Below, piece by piece: positions 41,728 through 50,240 of a DNA stretch of 64,000 nt. How positions within the stretch are numbered: the stretch's first letter is position 1; every line of letters begins with the position of its first letter. The notes below the pieces were generated by a model. The model worked only from the letters and a program-made list of their open reading frames with translations, had not been told where the DNA came from and made no database searches. Origin of the DNA: Geomonas silvestris. GTDB taxonomy: Bacteria; Desulfobacterota; Desulfuromonadia; Geobacterales; Geobacteraceae. Position numbers and translations under genes: made by a program. The stretch lies in assembly GCF_014193515.1 (NCBI RefSeq), contig NZ_BLXX01000003.1, positions 62,001 through 126,000 of the forward strand, given 5' to 3'.

Positions 41728-43228
41728 AACGTTTCAAGCGGGCGAGATGGTGGAAGCCCTCAAAATGGTGAAGGCCGAGATGGGCCTCGACGCTATGATC
41801 CTCTCCTCCAAGAAGGAGCGCAAGAAGGGGATCCTCGGTTTCTTCTCCAAGCCGTACTTCGAGGTGACCGCCGCCCTGGAACCCAGACCGGTCCAGCGTC
41901 CCAACCCCTACCGCGAGACGCCGGAACCGGCGGCACCGCCGGCACGCGAACTCTCCACCAAGGAGGAGTTCCAAAATTCCATGCTGCTCCCCCTGGCCCG
42001 CGAGGTGCGCGAGCTCAAGCAGCGCCTGGAGGCCCTCACCAAGAAGGAAGCCGCGCAGCAGGCCGGACTGCAGGGCGTGCAGCCGGCGGCCCAGCCGGCG
42101 GCAGTCGCCCCCCCCGCGGAGCTGCCGCGCACCTTCGGCAAGGAGGATCTCGAGGAGATCAAGAAGCTGCTGTTCAGCGCGGTGGCGGGCAAACAGGAGG
42201 CCAAGCCGGTCAGCTTCCCGACGGTCGGCGCAGCACAGAGCGCCCAGCCGCAGGCGGCGCCGGCCTTCGACGCCCAGGCCCTGCGCGAGCAGCTGGCCGG
42301 CCTGCAGATCCCGAGCTTCCGGGAGCCGGTACCCGCCACGCCCGAGCCGGAAGCCGCCGAGGAGCGGATCTTCAGGGCCGAGCCGGCAAGCGTCCTGGAA
42401 ATCGAGGCGGCCGCCGCCCCGGAGGCCGCAGCGGCAGCCGGGAGCGCCCCCCTTGCTAAGCTGGCGCAGAGCCTGCGCGACGAGGAACTCTCGGCCGAGG
42501 TCGTGGAGATGCTGGTCGCCCCGCTGCGCGAGGCGGCCGCCGCAGGCGCCGAACTGGCGGACCTTAGGGCCCAGCTCGCCGAGAACCTGGCCGGCCAGAT
42601 CAAGTGCTCGGGTGCCCTGCGCATGAAGAAGAACGGCCCGCGCATCATGGCCATCGTCGGCCCGACCGGGGTCGGCAAGACCACCACCATCGCGAAGCTC
42701 GCCGCCATGCACGCCCTGAACCGCGGCGCCTCGGTGGCCATGGTCACGGCCGACATCTTCCGGGTGGGTGCCATCGAGCAGCTGAAGACCTACGCGAAGA
42801 TCATGGACCTGCCGCTCGAGGTCGCCGCCACCGACCAGGAGCTCGCCAACGTGCTGGCTGCCCACGCGGACAAGGACCTGATCCTCATCGACACCACCGG
42901 CAGAAGCCACAAGGATTCGGAGCGGCTCGCCGAACTGAGGTCCTACCTCACCTGCCACCCGGGGATCGAGATCTGCCTGTGCATGTCGGCCACCACCCGC
43001 AGCCGCGAACTGGACGAGATCGTGGCTACCTTCGGCGAGCTCCCCGTCTCGCGCGTCTTGTTCACCAAGCTGGACGAGAGCGAGAGCTACGGCAGCATCG
43101 TCAACGCGCACCTAAAGCACAAGCTCCCCGTCTCCTACCTGACCACCGGTCAGAAAGTACCCGAGGATATCGAAGTGGCAACCGGAAAGAAACTCGCCTC
43201 GCTGGTGGTCAAGGAGTCCGCTCGATGA
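41717..43228 (+). CDS. flhF: FlhF, SRP-type GTPase for flagellar placement
   Basis: 503 residues. N-terminal basic region (MLVKTFQAGEMVEALKMVKAEMGLDAMILSSK), an Ala/Pro/Gln-rich linker of about 200 residues, then NG domain with G1 VGPTGVGKTTTIAKLA, TADIFRVGAIEQLKTYA, DTTGRSHKD and TKLDES. The family marks the cell pole for flagellar assembly. Polar flagellation is therefore likely. It overlaps flhA upstream and flhG downstream (ATGA), so all three are coupled. Confidence 0.96.
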   Translation: MLVKTFQAGEMVEALKMVKAEMGLDAMILSSKKERKKGILGFFSKPYFEVTAALEPRPVQRPNPYRETPEPAAPPARELSTKEEFQNSMLLPLAREVRELKQRLEALTKKEAAQQAGLQGVQPAAQPAAVAPPAELPRTFGKEDLEEIKKLLFSAVAGKQEAKPVSFPTVGAAQSAQPQAAPAFDAQALREQLAGLQIPSFREPVPATPEPEAAEERIFRAEPASVLEIEAAAAPEAAAAAGSAPLAKLAQSLRDEELSAEVVEMLVAPLREAAAAGAELADLRAQLAENLAGQIKCSGALRMKKNGPRIMAIVGPTGVGKTTTIAKLAAMHALNRGASVAMVTADIFRVGAIEQLKTYAKIMDLPLEVAATDQELANVLAAHADKDLILIDTTGRSHKDSERLAELRSYLTCHPGIEICLCMSATTRSRELDEIVATFGELPVSRVLFTKLDESESYGSIVNAHLKHKLPVSYLTTGQKVPEDIEVATGKKLASLVVKESAR

Positions 43229-44145
43229 CCGCGGCACGCACTACAGATCAAGCGGACATGCTGCGCCAGCTGGCCGGCAGCGCCAAGAAACGCCGGTCCG
43301 GAGAGCCCAGGCCCGAGCGGCGCACGGGGAGCCGGGTCATCTCGGTCACCGGCGGCAAGGACGACGCCGGCAAGTCGACGGTGGCGATCAACCTGGCCGA
43401 GGCACTGGCCGACCGCGGAGAGCGGGTGCTGGTGGTCGATGCCGACCGGGGGCAGGGCGATCTCTGCATGCGGTTCGGGATCCTCCCCACCTGCTCGCTG
43501 AACCAGGTGCTCTCAAACGAGCACAGCCTCGAGGAGCTGGTGGTGGACCTGGGGGGCGGGGTGCAGCTTTTGCCGGCCGGGACCGTGGTGCAGCAGTACC
43601 AGTCGCTTTCGCCCAGCGAGCGGCTGGGGCTGTTCCAGGCGATGGAGCGGCTCGAGGAGCGCTTCGACTTCGTGCTGATCGACGCCGGCGCCGGCATTCC
43701 GGCCAACGTCACCGGGTTTGCCAGCGCCGCCCGCGAGGTGATGCTGGTGATGACCCCGGAGCCGATCTCGATCACCGATGCCTACACCATGGTGAAAACC
43801 CTGTCCGGGCGCTACGGCGCCCTGAAGTTCAGGTTTTTGGTCAACCGGTGCCGAGACGCCGAAGAGGGGGCAGCGCTCTTCAGAAAACTCTCGGCGATCA
43901 CCGGGAAATTCCTGGAGGTCTCCCTGGAGTACGCAGGGTGCATCCTCCACGACGAACTACTCGTCGAATCCGGCAAGCGGCGCGGAACGCTCAGCCGCCT
44001 GTTCCCCGATGCCACGGTCACGCAGCACTTCCAGACCCTGGCTCAGCAACTGACGACAGAGGGACCTGCCGGCGCCGTTGCCGCGCCGCTGGACCCGCCG
44101 GCCGCACGACGCAAGGAGTGGAGAAATCATGAACTGTCTTCTTAA
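43225..44145 (+). CDS. flhG: FlhG (FleN/YlxH), MinD-like ATPase controlling flagellar number
   Basis: 306 residues from the ATG at 43225 (AAGGAG upstream). Near the N-terminus DQADMLRQL matches the DQAxxLR motif that activates FlhF. The deviant Walker A reads GGKDDAGKSTVAINLA: the signature and catalytic lysines are kept, but the usual KGGVGK glycines are Asp-Asp. VVDADRGQGDL and DAGAGI follow as in the family. It regulates FlhF and flagellar gene activators at the membrane. The 3' end overlaps fliA by 17 bp. Confidence 0.95.
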   Translation: MTAARTTDQADMLRQLAGSAKKRRSGEPRPERRTGSRVISVTGGKDDAGKSTVAINLAEALADRGERVLVVDADRGQGDLCMRFGILPTCSLNQVLSNEHSLEELVVDLGGGVQLLPAGTVVQQYQSLSPSERLGLFQAMERLEERFDFVLIDAGAGIPANVTGFASAAREVMLVMTPEPISITDAYTMVKTLSGRYGALKFRFLVNRCRDAEEGAALFRKLSAITGKFLEVSLEYAGCILHDELLVESGKRRGTLSRLFPDATVTQHFQTLAQQLTTEGPAGAVAAPLDPPAARRKEWRNHELSS

Positions 44146-44881
44146 GGCGTATGAGCAGGAAGCGCACCGCGCCGTGCCGCTCACCAGGGACGAACTGGTG
44201 GTATCCCACCTGCCGCTGGTCAAGTTCATTGTGGACAGGATCGCCTCTTCGCTCCCCCCCCACCTGGACCGGGACGATCTGAGGAGCGCGGCGGTCATCG
44301 GGCTCATCTCGGCGGCGGAGCGCTTCGATCCCGCGCGCGGGGTGCAGTTCAAGACCTTCGCCGAGCAGCGCATCCGCGGCACCATCATGGACGAGCTGAG
44401 GGCCCAGGACTGGCTGACCAGGAGCCTCAGGGACAAGTTCAAGCGCCTGGAGCGCGAGTTCTCCCAGCTCGAGCAGCGCCTGGGGCGCAACCCCTCCTCC
44501 GACGAGGTGGCGCTCGCCATGGGGCTGGAGCTCAAGGACTACTTCCGGCTTCTGGAGGAGATCCACCTGCTCTCCTTCGTGAGCCTCGACGACGCCTGGC
44601 ACGACGAGGATGGCGCCCCGTTCGGACTTCTGGACGTCCTGGAGGACCGCAGCACGGAGAGCCCGCAGAGCCAGCTGATCGCGCGCCAGACCGTGGAGCG
44701 CCTGGCCGAGGCGATCGACGCCCTCCCCGAGAAGGAGCGCATCGTGATCACCCTCTACTACTACGAGGAGCTGAACCTGAAGGAGATCGGCGCGGTGCTC
44801 GACCTCACCGAGAGCCGGATTTCGCAGCTGCACAGCCAGGCCATCATCAGGCTGCGCGGCAAGATGAAGCGCGTGGCCTAG
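44129..44881 (+). CDS. fliA: FliA, flagellar sigma factor (sigma-28)
   Basis: 250 residues from the ATG at 44129 (AAGGAG upstream, inside flhG). Sigma-70 regions 2 (RDDLRSAAVIGLISAAERFDPARGVQFKTFAEQRIRGTIMDELR), 3 and 4 (LPEKERIVITLYYYEELNLKEIGAVLDLTESRISQLHSQA) are present and region 1 is absent, as in FliA. It transcribes late genes such as fliC, and the site at 53464 fits its consensus. Its anti-sigma factor FlgM is encoded later in the same block. Confidence 0.96.
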   Translation: MNCLLKAYEQEAHRAVPLTRDELVVSHLPLVKFIVDRIASSLPPHLDRDDLRSAAVIGLISAAERFDPARGVQFKTFAEQRIRGTIMDELRAQDWLTRSLRDKFKRLEREFSQLEQRLGRNPSSDEVALAMGLELKDYFRLLEEIHLLSFVSLDDAWHDEDGAPFGLLDVLEDRSTESPQSQLIARQTVERLAEAIDALPEKERIVITLYYYEELNLKEIGAVLDLTESRISQLHSQAIIRLRGKMKRVA

Positions 44882-44890
44882 GAGAACACC

Positions 44891-45607
44891 ATGAATAGCG
44901 GCATGTATGCGGCCCTTTCGGGCAACCTGACGGCACAGAGGCGGCTCGAGGTGGTTTCCAACAACCTGGCCAATGCGAATACCTCCGGTTTCAAGGCGGA
45001 CCAGATCCAGTTCGAAAGCCTGCTCGCCAACGCCCAGAACCCGGGCAGCCAGGACCCCGCGCTCTCCAGCGAGCGTTTTTCCACCGATTTCGCCCCCGGC
45101 GCGCTGCAGCGAAGCGACAACGTCTTCGATGTCGCCCTGGACGGCGAGGGGTTCTTCGTGGTGAACACCCCGGACGGGCTGGCCTACACCCGGCAGGGGA
45201 ACTTCCACCGCGGGGCCGGCGGCAAGCTGGTTACCGCCGAAGGGTACGAGGTGCAGGGGCAGGGTGGGGCGATCACGGTTTCCGGCAAGCAGGTACTGAT
45301 TGACGGCAAGGGGGTGGTGAACGTGGACGGCAATGCCGTGGCGACCCTCTCCACCGTCGATTTCCCGAAGCCCTACCAGATGACCAAGCTCGGCGCCGGC
45401 CTGTTCAAGCCGGCCGATCCCCAGGCGGTCCCGAGCGCGGCCAACGCGCAGGTGAAGCAGGGGTACCTGGAGGGGTCCAACGTGAAGGTGATGGTGGAGA
45501 TGGCCCGCATGATCGAGGCGAACCGCTACTTCGAACTGTGCACCAAGGCGGTGAAGACCTACGACGACCTGGCCACCAAGGCCGTCACCGAGCTGGGCAA
45601 AATTTAA
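44891..45607 (+). CDS. flgF: FlgF, proximal rod protein
   Basis: 238 residues. N-terminal rod motif NSGMYAALSGNLTAQRRLEVVSNNLANANTSGFK and C-terminal helix (MVEMARMIEANRYFELCTKAVKTYDDLATKAV) that bundle in the rod core. Shorter than FlgG and lacking its distal-rod stretch, so FlgF is the better call. The ribosome binding site AGGAG includes the fliA stop. Confidence 0.9.
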   Translation: MNSGMYAALSGNLTAQRRLEVVSNNLANANTSGFKADQIQFESLLANAQNPGSQDPALSSERFSTDFAPGALQRSDNVFDVALDGEGFFVVNTPDGLAYTRQGNFHRGAGGKLVTAEGYEVQGQGGAITVSGKQVLIDGKGVVNVDGNAVATLSTVDFPKPYQMTKLGAGLFKPADPQAVPSAANAQVKQGYLEGSNVKVMVEMARMIEANRYFELCTKAVKTYDDLATKAVTELGKI

Positions 45608-45658
45608 CATCCGACCGGTCGGCAGGATTCGGACCGCTAACAAAGGAGAGGACCAACC

Positions 45659-46447
45659 ATGATCAGGGCTTTATGGACCGCAGCATCCGGGATGCAGGCG
45701 CAGCAGATGAACATCGACGTGGTTGCCAACAACCTGGCCAACGTGAGCACCGCCGGCTTCAAGAAGAGCCGCGCCGACTTCCAGGATCTCATGTACCAGA
45801 CCGTGAAGACCACCGGCGCGCCGGCGACCAACACCACCACCAACCCGACCGGGATCCAGGTGGGTCTCGGGGTGAAGCCCGCCTCGGTCACCAAGATCTT
45901 CTCCGCCGGCAACATCACCCAGACCGGCAACGAGCTGGACGTCGCCATCCAGGGCGATGGCTTCATCCAGGTGCAGCAGGCCGACGGCACCACCGCCTAC
46001 ACCCGGGCCGGCACCCTGAAGAAAGACGGCCAGGGGCGGGTGACCACCGCGGACGGCTCGCCGATCCTGCCGGAGATCACCATCCCCAGTAACGCGACCA
46101 AGATCAGCATCGGAAGCGACGGCACGGTCTCGGTACAGCAGGCCGGCCAGACCGCCGCCACCACGGTGGGCACCCTGCAGCTCGCCTCTTTCGCCAACCC
46201 CTCGGGCCTCAACGCCATCGGCAAGAACCTCTTCCTCCCCACCGACTCCTCGGGGGCGGCCACCACCGGGACCGCCGGCCAAAACGGCCTGGGAACCCTG
46301 GAGCAGGGGTACGTCGAGATGAGCAACGTGAGTATCATGGAGGAGATGGTGAACATGATCGTGGGGCAGCGCGCCTACGAGATCAACTCGAAGGCGGTGC
46401 AGGCCTCCGACGACATGCTGCAGCAGGCAGCAAGCCTCAAACGCTAA
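45659..46447 (+). CDS. flgG: FlgG, distal rod protein
   Basis: 262 residues, the usual FlgG length. Starts [47 protein letters not shown], which is diagnostic, and ends with [43 protein letters not shown]. It forms the drive shaft between rod and hook. AAGGAGAGG precedes the ATG. Confidence 0.97.
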   Translation: MIRALWTAASGMQAQQMNIDVVANNLANVSTAGFKKSRADFQDLMYQTVKTTGAPATNTTTNPTGIQVGLGVKPASVTKIFSAGNITQTGNELDVAIQGDGFIQVQQADGTTAYTRAGTLKKDGQGRVTTADGSPILPEITIPSNATKISIGSDGTVSVQQAGQTAATTVGTLQLASFANPSGLNAIGKNLFLPTDSSGAATTGTAGQNGLGTLEQGYVEMSNVSIMEEMVNMIVGQRAYEINSKAVQASDDMLQQAASLKR

Positions 46448-46448
46448 C

Positions 46449-47192
46449 ATGAGAGCCCTCCTGGCTGGCCTGATACTCCTCGCCCTGGCGCTCCCGGCGT
46501 ACGCGGCACCCGCCGCGCCGGCCCCGGCGGCCGCCCCGGCAGTCGCTGCGGGGAGCGTGGTGACCGAAGAGGAGCTGCGCCAGGTGATCCGCGAGTTCCT
46601 GGTCAAGAAGACCGAGCACCTAAGCGCGCAGGTCGTGGTGAAGAAGATCGGGGTCAGCGGGGATCTGAAACTCCCCGCCGGCAAGGCGAGCTTCGAGGTG
46701 GTGGCCCCCAACCGCTGGGAAGGGTACGGCAGCACCTCGCTCGCGCTTATCGTGCGGGTGGACGACCAGGTGAAGAAGAACCTCACCGTGCAGGTCGAGG
46801 TCGAGGCGCTGGCCGAGATGGTGGTGGCGACCCGGACCCTGGAGCGCGGCGAGGTGGTGAGTGCCGCCGACGTGGCCCTGGACCGCCGCGACCTGGCCCA
46901 CGTGCAGGGGCGTTTCAGCCGCACCCCGGACGAGGTCGTGGGGCTCAGGGTGAAGAGCGCGATCCGCGCCAACGCGCCCCTGCGGGGGGACTACCTGGAG
47001 CGGGTCCCGGTCGTGAAGAGCGGCCAGCTGGTCACCATCGTGGCCGAGAACGACGTGGTCAGGATCACCGCCACCGGCCGCGCCAAGCTTTCCGGCGCCG
47101 TGGGGGACACCATCTCGGTGCAGAACCTGTCCTCGCAGAAGGAGATCGCCGCGCGGGTGGTAGACGCGACGACGGTAAAGGTGGATTTCTGA
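46449..47192 (+). CDS. flgA: FlgA, P-ring assembly chaperone
   Basis: 247 residues. Signal peptide (MRALLAGLILLALALPAYA), an Ala/Pro-rich segment, a middle domain, then the C-terminal SAF-like domain (VATRTLERGEVVSAADVALDRRDL...). FlgA acts in the periplasm to assemble FlgI into the P ring. The start is 1 bp after the flgG stop, and its stop overlaps the flgH start. Confidence 0.92.
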   Translation: MRALLAGLILLALALPAYAAPAAPAPAAAPAVAAGSVVTEEELRQVIREFLVKKTEHLSAQVVVKKIGVSGDLKLPAGKASFEVVAPNRWEGYGSTSLALIVRVDDQVKKNLTVQVEVEALAEMVVATRTLERGEVVSAADVALDRRDLAHVQGRFSRTPDEVVGLRVKSAIRANAPLRGDYLERVPVVKSGQLVTIVAENDVVRITATGRAKLSGAVGDTISVQNLSSQKEIAARVVDATTVKVDF

Positions 47193-47887
47193 TGTACCGT
47201 ACCGCACGTTTTCCCCAGATTCTCGCCGCAGCCGCGCTCCTGGCGCCGCTGTGGCTTTCCGGCTGTTCGCACCAAAGTACCGAGGTGAGGACCCCGGCCT
47301 TCGACGAGCAGATCCCCCGGCCCCAGATGAACTACGCCTCGGGGAGCCTCTGGCAGGCCTCCTCCACGGGGCTTGCCGAGGACCTGAAGGCGCGCCGCAG
47401 GGGCGACATCGTCACGGTGGTGATCTCCGAGAACGCCTCGGCGAGCAAGCAGGCGAGCACCGCGACCTCCCGGGCCAGTTCGCTGAGCGCCGGGATGCCG
47501 AACCTGCTGGGGCTCGAGAAGACCCCGATCAAGAGCTGGTTTGACCTCGCGAACCTCTTGAACGCGAGCTTCTCCACGAAGTTCGACGGCTCCGGCTCCA
47601 CGAGCCGCGCCGAGACCCTGACGGCGACCATCTCCACCAAGGTGATGGAGGTGCTCCCCAACGGGAACCTGATGATCGAGGGGCGCCGCAACGTCAAGGT
47701 GAACAACGAGGACCAGATCATCGTCTTGACCGGCACGGTACGAAGCCGCGACGTGAACGCCGACAACACGGTGAACTCGGCGCTCATCGCCGACGCCCGC
47801 ATCAACTACACCGGCAAGGGCGTGATCAGCGACCGGCAGAAGCCGGGGTGGCTGATGAACATCATCGACAGCGTCTGGCCGTTCTAG
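47192..47887 (+). CDS. flgH: FlgH, L-ring lipoprotein
   Basis: 231 residues. Lipoprotein signal with lipobox LWLSGC, then the FlgH family stretches SLWQ, RRGDIVTVVISENASASKQAST, VLPNGNLMIEGRRNVKVNNE and SGTVR-like LTGTVRSRDV. It forms the outer-membrane bushing of the rod. The ATG overlaps the flgA stop by one base. The short gap to flgI holds a GGACCGATC-like string at 47905-47926. Confidence 0.96.
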   Translation: MYRTARFPQILAAAALLAPLWLSGCSHQSTEVRTPAFDEQIPRPQMNYASGSLWQASSTGLAEDLKARRRGDIVTVVISENASASKQASTATSRASSLSAGMPNLLGLEKTPIKSWFDLANLLNASFSTKFDGSGSTSRAETLTATISTKVMEVLPNGNLMIEGRRNVKVNNEDQIIVLTGTVRSRDVNADNTVNSALIADARINYTGKGVISDRQKPGWLMNIIDSVWPF

Positions 47888-47904
47888 CTAACGGGCAAGG
47901 ACGA

Positions 47905-47926
47905 GCGGACCGATCTGTCCGATCAA
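47905..47926. repeat. Short GGACCGATC-type repeat in the flgH-flgI gap
   Basis: CGGACCGATCTGTCCGATC is a near palindrome and is related to 20903-20933 and 36980-37020. It lies in the 55-bp gap before flgI. Confidence 0.35.
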
Positions 47927-47942
47927 AGAGCACAAGGTCACC

Positions 47943-49043
47943 ATGAAAACTCTGCGTACCGCATACCTCATAGCCCTGTTCCTGCTCGCGCTCCCCCAGC
48001 TCAGCCTGGCGGCCCGCATCAAGGACATCGCCGCCTTCGACGGCGTCAGGGAGAACCAGCTGATCGGCTACGGCCTGGTGGTCGGCCTGAACGGCTCCGG
48101 CGACACCGACCAGACCAAGTTCCCGGTGCAGTCCCTGGTGGGCGCCCTGGAACGGATGGGGGTCACCATCGGCCGCACCGAGCTGACGGTCAAGAACATC
48201 GCCGCCGTCATGGTGACCGCCCAGCTCCCCCCCTTCGCCAAGCAGGGTAACCGGCTCGACGTTCTGGTCTCCTCGCTGGGCGACGCCAAGAGCCTCGCGG
48301 GCGGCACGCTCCTCATGGCACCCTTGAAGGGCGCCGACAACCAGGTGTACGCGGTCGCCCAGGGTGCCATCCTCACCAACTCGTTTTCCTACGGCGGCCA
48401 GGCGACCAGCGCGGTGAAGAACCACCCCACCGCAGGCACGGTACCGGGGGGGGCGCTCGTCGAGCGGGAACTCCCCAACGTGCTCGCCGACAAGAGCGTC
48501 CTGAAGCTCAACCTGCACCAGTCCGACTTCACCACCGCCGCCCGGGTGGCGCGCACCATCAACGAGCGCTTCCAGGGCGGCGTCGCGGCGCTCACCGACC
48601 CCGGCAGCGTGCAGATCATGGTCCCCGACCCCTACCGCGGCCGGGTGGTCGAGTTCGTGGCCGACCTGGAACGGCTCGAGGTGAACCCGGATGTCACCGC
48701 ACGGGTGGTGATGAACGAGCGGACCGGCACCATCGTCATGGGCGAGAACGTGCGCATCTCCACGGTAGCGGTCTCGCACGGCAACCTCACCGTGGTCGTC
48801 AAGGAGACCCCCCGGGTCTCCCAGCCCGGGCCGTTTTCCAACGGCACCACCACCACGGTCCCCCGGACCGAGGTCAAGGTCGCCGAGGAGCGCGTGAACC
48901 TCTCCCTGATCCGGGAGGGGGCCAACTTAAGCGACGTGGTCCGGGGGCTCAACACGCTCGGCGTCACCCCGAGGGACCTCCTTGGGATCATGCAGGCCAT
49001 CAAGGCCGCGGGCGCGCTGAACGCCGATCTGAGCGTGATGTAA
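47943..49043 (+). CDS. flgI: FlgI, P-ring protein
   Basis: 366 residues. Sec signal (about 1-22), then the very conserved ARIKDIAAFDGVRENQLIGYGLVVGLNGSGD start of the mature protein. The C-terminal end LIREGANLSDVVRGLNTLGVTPRDLLGIMQAIKAAGAL is also diagnostic. It is the periplasmic ring around the rod in peptidoglycan and is assembled with FlgA. Confidence 0.97.
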   Translation: MKTLRTAYLIALFLLALPQLSLAARIKDIAAFDGVRENQLIGYGLVVGLNGSGDTDQTKFPVQSLVGALERMGVTIGRTELTVKNIAAVMVTAQLPPFAKQGNRLDVLVSSLGDAKSLAGGTLLMAPLKGADNQVYAVAQGAILTNSFSYGGQATSAVKNHPTAGTVPGGALVERELPNVLADKSVLKLNLHQSDFTTAARVARTINERFQGGVAALTDPGSVQIMVPDPYRGRVVEFVADLERLEVNPDVTARVVMNERTGTIVMGENVRISTVAVSHGNLTVVVKETPRVSQPGPFSNGTTTTVPRTEVKVAEERVNLSLIREGANLSDVVRGLNTLGVTPRDLLGIMQAIKAAGALNADLSVM

Positions 49044-49057
49044 GGGAGAACCAGGAG

Positions 49058-49405
49058 ATGGAGATCAACAGTTTGTCGGGCGCGGGCATTGCCGGAGCGC
49101 CCCAACAGAACCAGGCGCTCAAGTCCGCCGGCCGGGCCGCCGATAAGGATCCGGCGGCGGTCAGGAAGGTGACCCAGGAGTTCGAGGCGATGTTCCTGGG
49201 GATGATGCTCAAATCGATGCGGGACACCGTCGGCAAGGACAAGATGACCGGCGGCGGGCGCGGCGAGGAGACCTTCCAGTCGCTGTTGGACCAGGAGTAC
49301 GCGGCGACGGCCGCCAAAAGCGGCGGCGTCGGCCTGGCCAGGAGCCTGGAGCAGGAGCTTACCCGCGGCAACCAAGCCGGGAAGGTGATCAAACATGAGA
49401 ATTGA
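49058..49405 (+). CDS. FlgJ-type rod-binding protein, N-terminal domain only
   Basis: 115 residues. Matches the rod-binding domain of FlgJ (VTQEFEAMFLGMMLKSMRDTV...GGGRGEETFQSLLDQEYA) but has no muramidase domain. A separate peptidoglycan hydrolase must open the wall. This short form is common outside gamma-proteobacteria. AGGAG precedes the ATG, and its end overlaps flgM by 11 bp. Confidence 0.9.
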   Translation: MEINSLSGAGIAGAPQQNQALKSAGRAADKDPAAVRKVTQEFEAMFLGMMLKSMRDTVGKDKMTGGGRGEETFQSLLDQEYAATAAKSGGVGLARSLEQELTRGNQAGKVIKHEN

Positions 49406-49703
49406 GGGATCGGGCCCCCCCTATCTGGTCGACATCGGGCGCACCGCACCGGCCGGTTCGGTCGCATCCACTACCCCGGTGCAGGGAGCGGCCCAGACGC
49501 CGGCCGCCGCCAAGCCGGCGAGCCAGGAGCGGGTGGTCTTCTCCGCGAAGCTCAGGGAGATCGCCAGCCTGAAGCAGCAGCTCGCGGCACTCCCCGAGGT
49601 TCGCCCGGAGAAGGTGGCTCTCGCCAAGCAGCAGCTGCAGTCCGGACTGCCGGACGGGCGCTCGGTGGCCCAGAGCCTTATGGAAGCGCACGGGGTAGGG
49701 TAA
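49395..49703 (+). CDS. flgM: FlgM, anti-sigma-28 factor
   Basis: 102 residues. Disordered N-terminal half rich in Ala/Pro/Thr and a C-terminal helical part (VVFSAKLREIASLKQQLAALPEVRPEKVALAKQQLQSGLPDGRSVAQSLMEA) that matches the FlgM sigma-binding region. FlgM holds FliA inactive until export after hook completion. Its presence with fliA in one block supports a two-step sigma-54 / sigma-28 hierarchy. Confidence 0.9.
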   Translation: MRIEGSGPPYLVDIGRTAPAGSVASTTPVQGAAQTPAAAKPASQERVVFSAKLREIASLKQQLAALPEVRPEKVALAKQQLQSGLPDGRSVAQSLMEAHGVG

Positions 49704-49741
49704 GCCCCCGGTAGACCCCCAACGTAACAGGAGAATCTCAG

Positions 49742-50239
49742 ATGCCGGATACCCAAGAAAAACTGATCGCCCTTTTGACCCAAAAACAGCAGCTGCTGGA
49801 GCGGGTGATCCCCTACCTGGAGGAGGAACGCGGCTGCATCCTGGAGTCGAACCTGGAGCGGCTTGCCGAGGTGACGGAGAAAACGAGCGCGCTTTTGAAC
49901 GAGCTCCAGGAGCTCACCCGCCGCTGCCGGGGCCAGGTCGCCCAACTCGCCGGCGAACTCGGGATGCCCGAGGCGAAGAGCCTCTCGCCGCTCGTCGCCC
50001 GGCTCGCCGAGCCGCAGCGGGAGGCGCTGCACGGCCTGCAGGCGGCGCTTATGCAGATGGGAGAGCGTTTCGACCAGCTGCTGCGCGGCAACGGTGACCT
50101 CTTGAGCGGCGCGCTGGGCACCGTGAACCGGTCCCTCGAGTTCTTCGGCCGCCTCTTGAACCGCAACGCCACCTACGGCGGGGCCGGCCGGATCATCGAC
50201 GGCGCCGCCCGATCCAGAATCGTATGCAGGGAGATATGA
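49742..50239 (+). CDS. flgN: FlgN-family export chaperone
   Basis: 165 residues, largely alpha-helical with heptads (LIALLTQKQQLLERVIPYLEEERGCILESNLERLAEVTEKTSALLNEL). FlgN chaperones the hook-filament junction proteins FlgK and FlgL, whose genes follow immediately. The sequence is variable in this family, so position supports the call strongly. AGGAGA precedes the ATG. Confidence 0.88.
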   Translation: MPDTQEKLIALLTQKQQLLERVIPYLEEERGCILESNLERLAEVTEKTSALLNELQELTRRCRGQVAQLAGELGMPEAKSLSPLVARLAEPQREALHGLQAALMQMGERFDQLLRGNGDLLSGALGTVNRSLEFFGRLLNRNATYGGAGRIIDGAARSRIVCREI

Positions 50240-50240
50240 C

